Translations under genes and position numbers: made by a program
The notes under the pieces: generated by a model
What the model saw: only the letters and a program-made list of their open reading frames with translations
Databases searched by the model: none
Told to the model about the DNA's origin: nothing
From: Prorocentrum cordatum
Lineage: Eukaryota; Sar; Dinophyceae; Prorocentrales; Prorocentraceae
Assembly: GCA_963575745.1 (NCBI GenBank)
Contig: CAUYUJ010000744.1
Span: 12,501 to 62,500, forward strand
Reading direction: 5' to 3'
DNA: 50,000 nt
Shown here: in pieces, positions 1 to 10,660 of the stretch
Numbering within the stretch: position 1 is the stretch's first letter
Layout: each line of letters begins with the position of its first letter

Positions 1-500
1 AAGAGAGCTCAACGTGGTCCCACACGGTCCAAGAACGATCGAAGACACCCGAAATGGCCTCCAGATGGCCCAACACGCCCCTGAGAGGCCCCCAAGATGC
101 GTCCTAAGACGGTCCCTGGACGCAGACATGTACGTATTCCCGTCGTGAAACGTACAATGTTCACACATCCGCCTTCTGGGCTTTCCGACGCTCCTAGACG
201 GCCCAAGAAGCCCCGAAAACCGCCCCAAGACGGCCCAAGAGGCCCCCAAGACGGCCCCGCGACGGTCCAATATGGCCCCAAGACGGTCCAAGAGGTCCCC
301 AAAACGGCCCAAGAAGGCTCCAAGACGGCACCAAGAGGGGCCCAAGAGGGCAACCAACAATTCAAAAATCTAGCTTTCCGCCCCCGCGAGCCCCAGGGGG
401 CCCCAAGAGCGCCCCAACAGGCCGCCAACGGCCCTCAAGAAACCGCCAAGACGCCCCAAGGAGCCCACAAGAGGCCCCCAGGAGGCCCCCAAAAGACCCC
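1..500. repeat. CCAAGA/GGCCC minisatellite
   Basis: The stretch is built from imperfect units of about 10-12 bases around GGCCCCCAAGA and GGCCCAAGACGG, best seen at 200-350 and 390-500. The open frames across it, Trp-Gly-Pro-Leu-rich on the minus strand, are products of the repeat. Related arrays lie at 5,830-6,118 and 22,921-23,440. I see no gene here. Confidence 0.8.
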
Positions 501-1000
501 CAGACGCTTCCGTATTGCGAGCCGTCACGCCAACTGCAATGCACTCCGCGCATACAACCTTACTTTTCCTCGCGACGTGCTCACTATCTTGCTCGGCGCT
601 AATGTGCTGCTGCCGCGCGAACTGTTTCGTGCGCGCTGCGAACGTCAACAGCCTCTTCACCCGTTTCGATTCATCTGCCACATCTTTCGCTGTGATGCTT
701 CGCTGATCACAGCTTCCACGCACTACTCTTGCTCCTTTCGTCTTCCAGTGCTCCTCCACTTGGTTGCGGGTCGAAAGGCCGACCTCCCAGAAGGACACCC
801 CGCACCCGGGTGCACAGCACGCAAAGCGCTCGCAAAACACGCCCCAGACCACCGGCATCACGCAAACATTTGGACCCCCTACGTATCTGCCACCACCCGC
901 GCGGGACACCGCACCCTCACACAAGACGCCGCTGGCCAGAAACTCCTGGCCTCGCAACACTCACAGAAGGGGTCGGCGGATGTGGCGTAAGCCTGTAGAG
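501..1000. other. non-repetitive stretch without recognisable gene
   Basis: This is ordinary complex sequence between the minisatellite and the CAT tract. Several overlapping open frames exist on both strands, but none shows a motif I recognise or a codon pattern that sets it apart from the others. I see nothing supportable in it. Confidence 0.5.
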
Positions 1001-1002
1001 TC

Positions 1003-1435
1003 ATGATCATCATCAGCAGCATCAGCATCATAATCACAAACATCATGTGATTCATCGTACGAGTTCTCGTCCTCATCATCGTCTCAACATCACAAGCACG
1101 TGATACTCATACCGTCATCATGATCCTGCATATCCTCAGTACAGTCCTACTCTTTCTCATCGTCATAAACATCACCACCAAGATCGTCAGTATCACCATT
1201 CGCTGTACCATCATCAGCTACATCGCCAACACCATCTTCATCATCACCATCATCGTCTCCATCAACACAGCAGTCACCACCACCAACATCGTAAGCCCCT
1301 TACATAGCACCATCATGGTGCATCATCTGCCGCATAATCAGCATTAATAGCAACTCTAACATCATCATGCTATTCATCATCACCACAGTCGCCACAATCA
1401 TCATCAGCATCAGCATCAGCACCATCATCATCATC

Positions 1436-1467
<32 letters not shown>

Positions 1468-1795
1468 CACCAACATCACCTTAACCATCCATCACCATCA
1501 GCGTCACCAGCAGCATTATCATGATCATGATCATCATCATCATCAGCATCATCATCATCAGCACATCATCATGATCATCATCGTCATCGTCGTCATCATC
1601 AGCAGCATCATTATCACCACCACCACCACCACCATCATCATCAGCAGCATCATCTTCATCTTCATCTCCATCTTCATCATCACCGTCATCATCGTCACCG
1701 TCACCAGTTCTATGAACACAGTCAGCATCAACAACGAATTCGTTAACACCATCATCATCGGCATCATCGCCATCAGCATCGACATAGTCATATTT
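1003..1795. repeat. imperfect (CAT/CAC)n microsatellite tract
   Basis: Nearly 800 bases are made of CAT, CAC, CAG and CGT triplets, with purer CAT runs near 1,425-1,465 and 1,535-1,575. Translations are His/Ile/Met strings and are not genes. A second tract of the same kind is at 23,436-24,360, and both follow a CCAAGA-type minisatellite. Confidence 0.9.
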
Positions 1796-1799
1796 CGCC

Positions 1800-2390
1800 T
1801 GCTGCTGAGGCTGTTCCTCCTTTGCATCCTGAGAGTGAGGCTGCTGGTGCTACTCCTCTTCCTCCCCCAATCGCTGCTCCCCCTCGTGCTGATCCTCATC
1901 GTCGTCATCGTAATCTGCTTCATCCAGCTTATCCTTGTTCTCCCCAGCCTCCTCCCAGCAGGGGCCTTGGACACCCATTTCGAAGCTTTTCGAGCGCGGC
2001 GCGGCGAACGAAACTGGCCAAGAATGGACCGAGGAGGCAAGGATGCAGGGGCACCCCTGGGAACGTTGCCCATCCTTCCTCTGCGGGTTGACTGTAGCGT
2101 ATCGCGGCGGCGGCCCGGGCGACACGGGCCTGGCCGCGCGCTGTGCCCTGCGAGCTGATGGCGTGTCGCTCCGCTCCGCGCGGCGGGCGGCTGGGAAAGG
2201 CAAGACGAACCCAGGACGAGGATAACATCGGGCGAGGATTAATCGTTGAAATCGGGCGGCTCTGGAGGATGTCACGGGCGCCGCCGCCTCCTCAGGGCGT
2301 TCTGGGGCACTCTGCGAGCGCTCTGGAACGCTCTGGAACGGATGTATCCTCGTCCTAGCCCCGTCCGAAAAGGCTCGAGACGTTGACGCC
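1800..2390. other. GC-rich spacer without recognisable gene
   Basis: The sequence is complex and GC-rich, with overlapping open frames on both strands and no domain I recognise. The long minus-strand frame that crosses it runs on into the purine microsatellite to the right and is best explained by low stop-codon density. Confidence 0.5.
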
Positions 2391-2560
2391 TGGGACGTCC
2401 TGATTTTTTCAATGCGGCGTCCCCGGAAGTCCAGACCCCTTTCCCCGGGCCGCTTTTTCATCCTGAGTCGTTTTTTGACGCCCCTGGGGGCCGGCGAGGG
2501 CTCCCAGGGGCCAAAAAGAGCGAAGCACTCGCCGCCCTGACTTTTGCGAACGACGCGATC
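2391..2560 (+). repeat. dispersed repeat family C, copy 1
   Basis: Copies at 4,081-4,250, 21,640-21,815 (inverted) and 22,346-22,515 share the same order of landmarks: ACGTCCTGATTTTTT, then CCCCGGAAGTCCAGACC, then a CCCCGGG block, then CGAGTCGTTTTTTG-like sequence, then GGGCC...CCAGGGGCC. Between copies the landmarks are conserved and the spacers vary. The length is about 170 bp. No coding capacity or terminal repeats are evident, so it could be a short non-autonomous element or a remnant of a longer one. Confidence 0.65.
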
Positions 2561-2794
2561 ATGTCTGGGCTGGCGCCTGGGACTCGAGAGGCGGGGCCAG
2601 AGCCGGCGGAGCAGCACGCCAAGCCAAAGCTCCCGACCGTCCTGCCGCGCGCGCCCCTGCCAGGCCCGATGGGGGGCGAGGGGGCCCCCTGCCCGGGGCG
2701 GCGGGGCGCCCTCCCCCCCCCCCCCAGCGAGGCCGGCCCGACGCGAGGAAGAAACACTCGCGGGAGTGCTCGTGCACGGCCAGATGCCGCCGGC

Positions 2795-3090
2795 CGCGAG
2801 GGAGGGGAAGAGGGGATGGGGAGGGAGGGCAGGGAGGGAAGGGGAGGGATGGGAAGGGGAGGGAGGGGAAAGGAGGGAGGGAGGGGGAAAGGAGGGAGGG
2901 AGGGAGGGAGAGGGGGAGGGGGGGAGGGAGGGAGGGAGGGAGGGAGGGGGGAGCGGAGGGAGGGTGGTGCGCGGAGGGTGAGGGGGGGAGGAGGAAAGGA
3001 GAGAGGAATGGAGGGAGGGAGAGAGGGAGAAGGGAGAAGGGAGGAGGAGGAGGAGGAGGAAGAGGAGGAGGAGGACGAGGAGGAAGACCA
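2795..3090. repeat. (GGGA)n/(GGA)n purine tract
   Basis: This is an almost pure purine run on the plus strand, GGGA-rich at first and GGA-rich towards 3,040-3,090. It abuts dispersed repeat family B at 3,083. The tract opens long Pro/Ser or Gly/Glu frames that are not genes. Confidence 0.9.
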
Positions 3091-3200
3091 GTGCAAACCC
3101 AAGAGTGATCAGCGATGTTGGAATTAACTCTCCGTCCAAGCTCCCTCTCCATAGACCCATACAAGGATTCATTTTCACGGTCGGACTTCAACACCGCAAC
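3083..3200 (-). repeat. dispersed repeat family B, copy 1
   Basis: Read on the minus strand, this matches 26,845-26,980: GTGAAAATGAA(T/C)CCTTGTA, then AGGGAGCTTG, then AACATCG(C/T)TGAT, then GCACTGGTC/ACACTGGTC leading directly into a CCT microsatellite. In both copies the microsatellite starts at the same point of the repeat, so tract and repeat probably form one unit. Confidence 0.65.
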
Positions 3201-3269
3201 TGTCGCGCCCTCATAATCCTGAATCTCTCCCAAACAATACGTTTTGTACGTTGACCATGGGGATCCGTG

Positions 3270-3620
3270 AAACTCTTGCAGTGTTTGAAAAGGACTGTGC
3301 GCGGCGCTAGGGCGAGAACCACATTTTGAAAAGGACCCCCCCTAGAAAAAACGTGTGCGCGGCGCTAAAATGAGAACCACATTTTGAAAACGGCCCGCCC
3401 TCAATCCGTGAAGCTCTTGCAAATGTTTAAAACGAGTGTGCGCGGCGCCAAGGCGAGAGCCACATGTTGAGAACAACCCGCCCTCCACCTGTGAAGCTGT
3501 TGTCAGTGTTCAGCTTCAGGGTTCACAGGTCATAAACAGTGAAGAGATCTCAGGCGAAACGCCTTGCCGGCCCTTTCGACCGGCCTCGGGGTACGACAGG
3601 GAGGAATTATTTATCTGGAA
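3270..3620 (-). repeat. composite repeat family A, copy 1 (tandem units plus conserved head)
   Basis: On the minus strand there are several units of about 80-90 bp. Each has a GATGGAGGGCGG-like part, then TTTTCAAAATGTGG, then CTCTCGCCTTAGCGCCGCG. Next to them at 3,540-3,610 is a conserved head containing CCCCGAGGCCGGTCGAAAGG and GTTTCGCCTGAGA, and then the GGA tract at 3,626. The same composite order is present at 26,230-26,640 and 34,130-34,915. Confidence 0.7.
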
Positions 3621-3625
3621 AGGGA

Positions 3626-3803
3626 ACGGAGGAGGGGGAGGAGAAGGAGGAGGAGGAAGAAGGAGGAAAAAGGAGGAAGATGAGGAGGAGGCGGAGGAGG
3701 GAGGAAAAGGGAGGAGGAGGGAGGAGGAGCAGGAGGAGCAGGAGGAAGAGGAGGAGGAAGAGGAGGAAGAGGAGGAGGAGGAGGAGGAGGAGGAGGAGGA
3801 GGA
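3626..3803. repeat. (GGA)n microsatellite
   Basis: Imperfect AGG/GGA triplets run to about 3,803, almost pure from 3,740. The tract is joined to the head of composite repeat family A. Poly-Glu and poly-Ser/Pro frames across it are repeat products. Confidence 0.9.
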
Positions 3804-3989
3804 CAGCTCAAGAATAGAAGAGACCCTGGCGCTGCAAGTCGTCCACGCTCGGACTATGCGGACACAGGGACTCCAGGAAACGGGGGACACGACAAGGGCG
3901 ACTGGGGAAAAAGGCCCCCGGAGGCCGAATACGCGGAATATCTCATTGTGTATTTGCCGGGGCGCTGGAGGTCAGGGTCCAGAGCTTCT

Positions 3990-4075
3990 CCCTCCCTCCC
4001 TCCCTCCGTCCCCCCTCCCTCCCTCCCTTCCTCCCTCTTCCCTTTTTCCCTCCTCCCTGCCTCTCCCCTCCCCAA
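3990..4075. repeat. (CCCT)n/(CCT)n tract
   Basis: A pyrimidine run of CCCT and CCT units immediately precedes dispersed repeat family C copy 2. It is another case of a microsatellite abutting a dispersed repeat. Confidence 0.85.
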
Positions 4076-4080
4076 ACATG

Positions 4081-4250
4081 CGACGTCCTGATTTTTTCGG
4101 AACGCGGCCCCCGGAAGTCCAGACCTTTTTTCCCCGGGGCCGGCTTCTCACCCCGAGTCGTTTCTTGGCGCTCCCGAGGCCCAGCCACGGCCCCCAGGGG
4201 CCGCAAATGCTGAAAAACTGGCCGTGCTGATCTTCGTGCGTCGCGATCGT
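4081..4250 (+). repeat. dispersed repeat family C, copy 2
   Basis: This has the same landmarks as copy 1: CGTCCTGATTTTTTC, GGAAGTCCAGACC, a CCCCGGGGCCGG block, CGAGTCGTTTCTTG and CCCCCAGGGGCCG. It ends in ATCGTGTCTGGGCC, which matches the end of copy 1 (ATCATGTCTGGGC). Confidence 0.65.
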
Positions 4251-5286
4251 GTCTGGGCCCCCCTCCTCCCTCCCCCCCCCCACATTCCCCTCCCCCCCCC
4301 TCCCCTCCCCAGAGGATGCCAAGCGACGTCCGAGCGATGCCAAGCGGGGGCCCCCCTGCGCCCTGGAGGGGGGCGCGGCGCCCTCCCCGCCCCCCCCCCT
4401 CCAGGCCCTTTCGGCGGAGCCGTGCGCGGAGGAAACGCGGAGTGCAATGGTCCCCAACCGCGGCTCCTTGGGGATGCCAAATCGCACCGGATCCCACCCG
4501 CCCTCTCGGCGCAGGTGGTTTAGCGAGTTCGTTCTTCCGGCCTCCCTGTCTTTTGGAAGGGGGGTTCGGCACAGTGCCCCTCCTTACCTTACGAGTCGGC
4601 ATCCGCTCCCCCGCTCTACAGGCCCGTAGGCAAGGAAAGTGCGCCCCCGCCCGCGCGGAGGAGGCGCGGATGCGATGTGGGGCGGCAGCGCTGGCCACAC
4701 TTGAGGAAGCCAGCGGTTCGCTAGGGATTGGCCCCCCCCCCCCCCCGAACGACGCAGAAGGAACCCTTCCGAAACCCTCCTGGAACCATCCGGAAAAAAC
4801 CTCCCGCCAACCTCCCCAGCGGGTTTTCGGAAGGTTTCTGGAGGGTTTCGGCGCTGTTGACAGGAAACCCATCCCTAGCGAACCCTGGACTTTCTACGGC
4901 CACACTACACTCAGGCCTCCTCCGGCGCCGATGAGACCCACAACGGGAAGCAGGGAACAGGACCACGCAGAGGCCGCGCACGAAGGAGAGGCGGCAGCAC
5001 GTCAAATCTGCTTGCAGTCCGCCGAGCCCGAGCTGCCGCGCAAAGCATCGGCGTCTCGGAGGAGCCGCGCACGCTCAGCGCTGACCGCCCATCGCTCAGG
5101 GGCCGACGGGGCAGGGGAGGCCGTCGCCATCGCCGCCCCGAGCTCGCGCAGCTGCGCGCCGACGTCCGCGCTGGCACCTCCATCGCAAGCGCCTTCGCGA
5201 TGAGCCTGAGCGCCAAGGTCTACAGCGCCAGGCCCCGCTGCTGGCTTCGCGACCGCCGGCGCTCCGCGCGCAGAGGCGGAAGGATG
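4251..5286. other. GC-rich non-coding stretch with a hairpin
   Basis: No recognisable gene. The sequence holds several C-runs (4,268-4,312, 4,725-4,746) and a strong inverted repeat at 4,769-4,850. A plus-strand frame of 295 codons crosses it, but its translation is Pro/Arg-rich without recognisable motifs and includes the hairpin. Confidence 0.5.
4769..4850. repeat. imperfect inverted repeat (hairpin), arms about 33 bp
   Basis: The left arm begins CCGAAACCCTCCTGGAACC and the right arm ends GGTTTCTGGAGGGTTTCGG. The arms pair over about 33 positions with a few mismatches and enclose a short CCTCCC-rich loop. It could be a small foldback element. Confidence 0.7.
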
Positions 5287-5295
5287 AGGAGGAGG

Positions 5296-5374
<79 letters not shown>

Positions 5375-5375
5375 G
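5287..5375. repeat. (CAG)n microsatellite
   Basis: A short AGG run is followed by about 24 uninterrupted CAG/AGC triplets from 5,303 to 5,372. It would read as poly-Ser, poly-Gln or poly-Leu depending on frame and strand. No convincing gene surrounds it. Confidence 0.95.
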
Positions 5376-5459
5376 CATGGGGGCGGAGGAAAGAGGCATC
5401 ATAACAGGAATGATAACAAACAGCAGAACAATACTACTAAGAATCCCACCAGCCCTTTG

Positions 5460-5829
5460 GGCGTGAGTGGTTTAGAGAGCCCGCTCTGTCCTCAACCCCC
5501 CTTCTTCCCCTTCGGGGAAGGGTTTACCCCTCCCCCTCCCCCCTCCCCCTGGGCCTGGAGAGGGCGGGCCGCGGGTCGTCAGGGGAGTCTTTTTCGACCC
5601 CTGGGAGGGCCAAAAAACGACGACCCTCACGGGGATTCTGGCCCCGACGGGGGGACCGAGTTTGGCCCCTTTGCTCTTCTTTGAAACCAAAATCGTTGAT
5701 TTTACTACGGTTTGGGCCCCATTTTGGCCTCCTGAGGGGGCCGCGCTTCTCTTCCCTCATAGCAAAATCATTGATGCTACGAAGGTTTTGGGCTCATTTT
5801 GTCCTTTTCACGGGGCAGCTCTCCTTTGC
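5460..5829. repeat. spacer with two to three units of a ~73-bp tandem repeat
   Basis: The motif AAAATCGTTGATT...TTTGGGCCCCATTTTGG at about 5,690 recurs as AAAATCATTGATG...TTTTGGGCTCATTTTG at about 5,763, so the unit is about 73 bp. A weaker third copy may lie just upstream. No gene is evident. Confidence 0.5.
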
Positions 5830-6118
5830 GCTTCTGCGGAGGTCGCAAGAGGCCCCAAGATGGCCCCAAGAGGCCCCCAGGAGGCTCCCAAGAGGCCTCC
5901 AAGAGGCCCCCCAGAGGCCCCCAAGCGGCCCGAAGAGGCCCCCAAGAGGCCCCCAAGAGGCCCCCAAGAGGCCCCACGAGGCCCCAAGAGGCCCCCAAGA
6001 GGCCCCCAAGAGGCCCCCAAGAGGCCCCCACGACGCCCCAAGAGGCCCCCAAGAGGCCCCCAAGAGGCCCCCAAGAGGCCCCACGAGGCTCCAAGAGGCC
6101 CCCAAGAGGCCCCACGAG
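5830..6118. repeat. GGCCCCCAAGA minisatellite
   Basis: About 25 units of GGCCCCCAAGA and close variants (10-12 bp) lie in tandem. All three frames stay open on both strands and give Trp-Gly-Pro-Leu or Pro-Arg-Gly strings. It continues directly into the 26-bp minisatellite at 6,119. Confidence 0.9.
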
Positions 6119-6512
6119 GAGCCCGAACGACTCACATCAGGACGAGGGGCCCGAACGACTCACACCACGAAGAGCCCGAACGACTCACACCACAAGGAGG
6201 GGCCCGAACGACTCACACCAGGACGAGGCGCCCGAACGACTCACACCACGAGGAGCCCGAAGGACTCACACCACGACGCGGGCCCCGAACGACTCACACC
6301 ACGAGGAGCCCGAACGAGTCACACCAGGAGGAGGGGCCCGAACGACTCACACCAGGACGAGGGGCCCGAACAACTCACACCACGAGAAGCCCGAACGACT
6401 CACACCAGGACGAAGAGCCCGAACGACTCACACCACGAAGAGCCCGAACGACTCACACCAGGAAGAAGGGCCCGAACGACTCAGACCAGGACGAGAAACC
6501 CCAAACGACCCA
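6119..6512. repeat. ~26-bp minisatellite
   Basis: About 15 units of 25-28 bp share GCCCGAACGACTCACACCA followed by GGACGAGG, CGAGGA or CGAAGA. The open frames here are repeat products. Confidence 0.9.
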
Positions 6513-6857
6513 AACCACGAGGAGCGCTTTCTCTTCCTCCTCCTTCGCCTCGTCCTTCTCCCGCCCCCCCCACAAGGAGGATGTGCAAGGAGGCGGGAGG
6601 AAGGAGGAACAGGGGAGATATGCGGGGCCCAGCGGACACACGCCTGAAAAACACGACTGTCGGCATGCTTCGCGAGAGTTGCTGCTGTGAGATGGGCTGG
6701 TGGGGATACGCGAAGCGTAAAGAATAGCGCGGAAGACAATGATATGACATGGTTGTTAGTATTATTACTAATAATAATATTATTAATATCGAAAACCATT
6801 AGACTAGTAAGAAGAAGAAATGACAACTCTTGTGCCAAGGAGGCTATGGCTACGATC

Positions 6858-6900
<43 letters not shown>

Positions 6901-7177
6901 GATTTCCCTCAGCGCGCCATCGAGGCCGCCAGGTCCTCTCAGGACCGAGGCCTCCAAAGGGAAACGCTATAAAAGCTTCGAAGCCTCGGGGGCGGGATCG
7001 GCGGGCCCCCTCGGCCCCGCGCACCCTATACACTGATTTCTACATGTCATCCGACTGCTTTAAACTGCTACTCCAACCGCTCCCTTGCTGGTTCAAACCT
7101 CTGCTGCCTTTCGCCGGTTCGACCGCTTTGGGAGGCGGCGTGCGAGGCCTCGCCAGGCCTGCCATCTCACTGAACTT
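6513..7177. other. spacer downstream of the copia remnant, with (CT)n run
   Basis: No gene was recognised. An AT-richer segment (6,735-6,830) contains AATAATAATATTATTAATA-like sequence. A (CT)n run of about 19 dinucleotides spans 6,861-6,899. Any 3' LTR of the copia remnant would have to lie in 7,000-7,177, but I found no matching copy upstream of gag. Confidence 0.5.
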
Positions 7178-7179
7178 CT

Positions 7180-7710
7180 AGAGCTTCTCCTTGGACGTGA
7201 GCTTCGCGAGCGCGTCGCTCTCGTCGTCGTCCGCCTTGACCTCGTCGAAGGCGAGACGCGCTGTTCGCTCCATTGCTGCAGCGCCAGGAACCTGATCTCC
7301 GCGTGCTTAATCTTGCCATGCCCCCGTTTCTTGACCATGCGCAGCGCGCCGCTGCCGTCGCTCCCCATCCGCGGCGCCGTCGGCCCCCCCCCACCCCGCG
7401 AGCGCCGGCGCCGAGCCAGGCGCCTCTGCAGCTCCTGAACCCAGCGCATGCAGCTCGCTCTCCGCCGAACCCAGCGCCGCGCATCCTCGGAGCCTCAACC
7501 AGGGAAGCACATGGAAGCACCGCGCACCCGCAGTACTTCAGCACTCCACCTCTCGCCGATACTCAGTCTGTCTTGTCGCCAGCCCAGTCCGCATCGACCA
7601 TGCGCCGCGCAGGGGCCTCGCTCCTGTCGGGGGTCGGCTTCATCTCGAGGTCCTTCGCGCCCGGCAGGTGCCGCGCCATCGCAAGTCCACTCCCGCTGGC
7701 CCCGCCGCGC
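7180..7710 (-). pseudogene. copia RNase H region, frame-broken
   Basis: Minus-strand fragments in several frames give the usual copia succession. These are RLIQLAGRRPDILHGAG (cf. Leu-x-Tyr-x5-RPD-Ile) near 7,740, ARHLPGAKDLEM, VDADWAGDKTD (RNase H first Asp), AESELHALGSGAAEA (Glu motif) near 7,470, KHAEIRFLALQQW near 7,290, and a C-terminus ending KLTSKEKL-stop at 7,178. In a live element this domain removes the RNA strand during reverse transcription. Frameshifts and an internal stop separate the pieces, so it is non-functional. Confidence 0.75.
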
Positions 7711-8420
7711 CTCGGTTGAGAATGCCAGCTCCATGCAGGATGTCGGGTCTGCGGCCGGCCAACTGGATGAGCCTGCCCGCGCAGGTGCGACGCCGACTAT
7801 GGCCTCTCGCTTCCAACTTCACGTCGCCACCCTTGATCTTCGCGTCGGTCTTGGTCTCTGGCGACACCGAGGGTTTCGCTTTCTCCAGCCCGAGCTCCTT
7901 CGCGATGTCGTCTATCAGCGAGGTCTTCCCGCCGGCGAGGTAGCCGCCCTTGATATTCTTCACCTGCGTGCTCAGGAACGTCGCCTCGTCGCCGCCCTTG
8001 CGCAGCTTCACCGCGTCTGGCAGCCTCAGCTCGTCGCCCGCGTCGGTCAAGAGCTCGTCGGCTGACTCGCGCGGCCCCGTCAGCAAGAAGTCGCTGGCAC
8101 GCCTGCCCGCCTTGGCCTTGTCCGTCGCCCCCATGAAGAGACGCCCGCCATGGCGCCCCGCCCCTGGCCCGCCCCCCCCGGGGCCCCGCGCCGTGGCACC
8201 CCCGGGCCATCGGCGCACCCTTCGGCCCTGGGAATGCGCGCAGGGCCCTCCGAACATGTGCTTCGCGTGCTTCAGCTTCAGGCGGCGGCTCTAGGAAGAT
8301 GCGACCCCCTGTCAGCGGCGCCTGGTAGAACGCCCCGCTGCAGTCGCCGGGCGCCACGACGTGGTCGTGGATCTCCGCGTTGACCAACATCGCTCTCGGG
8401 CGGTGCAACGACGGCGTCGT
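7711..8420 (-). pseudogene. copia reverse transcriptase, frame-broken
   Basis: Near 8,350 the minus strand reads DCSGAFYQAPLTGG followed by IFLEPPPEAE, which is the copia RT motif A with its catalytic Asp. Near 8,230 comes a PGPKGAPMAR-like motif B. Near 8,090 comes ASDFLLTGPRESADELL, where a working enzyme has Val-Asp-Asp before the Phe-Leu-Leu-Thr-Gly. A connection segment (GGDEATFLSTQVKNIKGGYL) follows. Frame changes between A/B and the Asp-Asp region and the damaged catalytic pair mark it as a pseudogene. Confidence 0.8.
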
Positions 8421-9299
8421 CGCCGTAAAGTTCTCGCGCCCGCAGGGTCGCTGCTCGAAGCCCCTCGCGGCCCACCTGCTCTTATTCGCGCCGTCCGCCT
8501 GGTGGCGTCGACCCGCTGGCCAGTCAGGGTCCAGGACGTCGTCTCGCTGATCGGGATCACCTTCACGATGACCTTCCCTTCGCCTGTAATCCTCTCGAGG
8601 TGCTTATTCCTGGTCCCCATGAAATCGCACTCCAGCGCGTGGGCCCCCTCGTTCTCCACCGTCGGCTCCTCGCGCATTTCCCTGGCTGCGCTGACGACTG
8701 TCACTCGGGACTTCTTATGCCCCCAGGTTCCTCTCTGGCAGCGGTGCCCCTCCTGGTTGCGGTGGCGAAGCCCTTGGCGCAGAGGGCCCTGCGCTCTCCG
8801 CCCTCGGCCTCTTCTCCATCCGGCCCCAGTCCGCGCCGACGTCGTCGAACGGGCCTGTCGCTGCCGCTGGCGCCGGCTGCGCGGGCGGCGATTGCTCTCC
8901 GCGCGGCGGCACCGCTGCCGTCGCCGCTGCCCCCCAGCCCCGTGGGCCCAGCTGTCGCGGTAGCGGCCCCGGTAAGATCGGCCCCAGCATCGACCGCTGC
9001 GTCGGCGGACGCCCTCGCCGTCGGCGCCGGCCCCCGCGGCGCCTGCCCCCACCTTCATTCTTGCCGCCCTGGACCTGCGCGCCCCCGTCGGAGTGCCAAT
9101 CAGACGCTCGCCCGCCCTCGCGTCTCTGCCCGGCCAAATGCACTCGGGCCGCGAGAACTCCAGCTCGTTGATCCGCGCCTCTGGCCTCCTGCACGCCACC
9201 GCTTCGCCTATAGCCTCGATCGGCTTCTGGTGCTTAAGCACGTGGGTCCTCTCGTAGGGGGTCAGGCTGGTGCCCTTGCGAACTGCGCTGCGATTGCGC

Positions 9300-9960
9300 A
9301 GCCGCGCAGCGTGGCGAGGCAACCGGGCGGGGGGCGTCGAGCCGGGCCTGAGGCGGTGCTTCAGCATGTCTGAGACCGCCAGCATCAGCGCCCTGCCTTG
9401 CTTCCTGATCGCCCGGGTAGCCCTCTCATGCAGCTCCGCCGTTCGCCTGACCGCTGCACCCCTCGGACTGCCGCTGCAAGATCGCCTCGCAAGTGCCGCC
9501 CTTGATCGCCCCGGCCCTCGCGGCCGCGACGAGCGCGAACTCCGCCGCGCCCCCCGATTGTAGCGTGGCGCGCGAGTGGCCCAGCTCGGCGATCCACGAG
9601 ACTGGCCAGGCTGCGGCGTAGGAGGTCGTCTCGCCCCTTCTGGGCGATGGCCGAGCTCCAGGCCCCTCCCGCGGAAGCGTCGCTGCCCGCGACGAACTCG
9701 AAGTAGACTGGGCCCCCCTCGACGCCTGCCTGACCGTAGTCGAAGCTCATCAACGGGGTGATCCCGTCGCGTCTGTCCTTCCTCCTGCGCGCCATGCCTT
9801 CGGCCTTCGCCTTCGCGCAGATCTCGCACCGGGGCTCAGCAGGGTGGCGCGTGAGCTCGCGCCTCTCGGTCTCCTTCGCGCTTGGTTCCCGCGGCCCAGG
9901 TAGTCCGCGCTCCGTCATTTCTGGCCCCGCGTGCCCCCTATCTCCTGGTACTGCTGGTCC
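9300..9960 (-). pseudogene. copia integrase remnant
   Basis: The minus strand at about 9,860-9,790 reads LTRHPAEPRCEICAKAKAEG, the His-x4-Cys-x2-Cys half of the integrase zinc domain. At about 9,750 there is MSFDYGQAG, with the first Asp of the integrase DDE triad. The second half continues in another frame (CEAILQRQSEGCSGQANGGAA at about 9,480). Integrase joins the cDNA copy to the genome. Here it is split over frames and not functional. Confidence 0.7.
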
Positions 9961-10660
9961 TCCTCTGGTGCCTGTTGCAATGCGTCCGAGGCAGGTCGCG
10001 ATCCTGGTCGTGCTGGCCGCGCTGGTCCTGCTGCAGGCACTGTCGGCGCGCCCCCCGGCGCCCGCTGCGCCGCCCCCCCCCCCCCGCCCCCATCGCCGGG
10101 TCTCGCTGCCGCGGCCGCCGCCCCGACGGGCGCCAGCAGCGCCATCTCCGCGCGGACCTCCTCCGCGTCGTCGTAGACATTCGCCAGGCACTCCAGCGCG
10201 CAATGGTCGCTGACCTTCGTCGGCTTGACCAGGCCCGCCGTCTCGCGCTTCAACAGCCCCCCTCTGCCGTCGTACTAAGCCAACCTGGTGGGGGTGGGGC
10301 TGCAGAACCCCCCAAGCGCTCACGATGGGTTGCGTCTCGTCCGCGACCTGGAACTCCACGACGCCCCCCCTGCCACCCGCGATGCGCAGCGTCGCCGTCT
10401 TCGAGCCGCAGCGCTGCAGGGGATTACCGTCAGCGACCGTCAGCTTCGGGCCCTTGCTCGGCGCGCGCGGGGGGCCGCCTCGACCGCAGACGTGCTCGTC
10501 TGCGCGGTTGTCCGCCAGCGTCCACGGGGCGTTCCAGGCGCCGTCTGAGACCGTGCAGTGAACCTTCTTGTGCTCCGTCGTCGTGATCGCGAAGATGCAG
10601 CCTCTCGCCCACTCGCCCTCGTAGGCTTGCTCCGACTCGCTCTCGTAGATCACCTCCTGC
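9961..10660 (-). pseudogene. copia protease-like remnant and linker
   Basis: From about 10,650 the minus strand reads IFAITTTEHKK, then LADNRADEHVC, KLTVADGNPLQRCG and VVEFQVADETQPIVSAW. This is the pattern of the retropepsin-like segment of dinoflagellate copia elements as I remember them (Asp-Ser-Gly-Ala-Asp-Glu-His-Val-Cys). The Ser-Gly of the active site is replaced by Asn-Arg. The linker towards the integrase is low-complexity Ala/Gly/Arg. Confidence 0.6.

Noticed and set aside
1558-3233. Long minus-strand open frames rich in Pro, Ser, Leu or Met
   Set aside because: They follow CAT and GGA/CCT microsatellites, overlap one another in several frames and contain no domain; they are products of repeats with few stop triplets.
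5715-5740. Possible dinoflagellate spliced-leader RNA because of a CCCCATTTTGG-containing phrase
   Set aside because: Only a part of the leader consensus as remembered is matched, and it lies inside a 73-bp tandem repeat.
5777-6690. Collagen-like or Trp-Gly-Pro-Leu repeat proteins
   Set aside because: The periodicity is that of the underlying 10-12 bp and 26 bp minisatellites, and all frames are open; no start context or unique sequence supports a gene.
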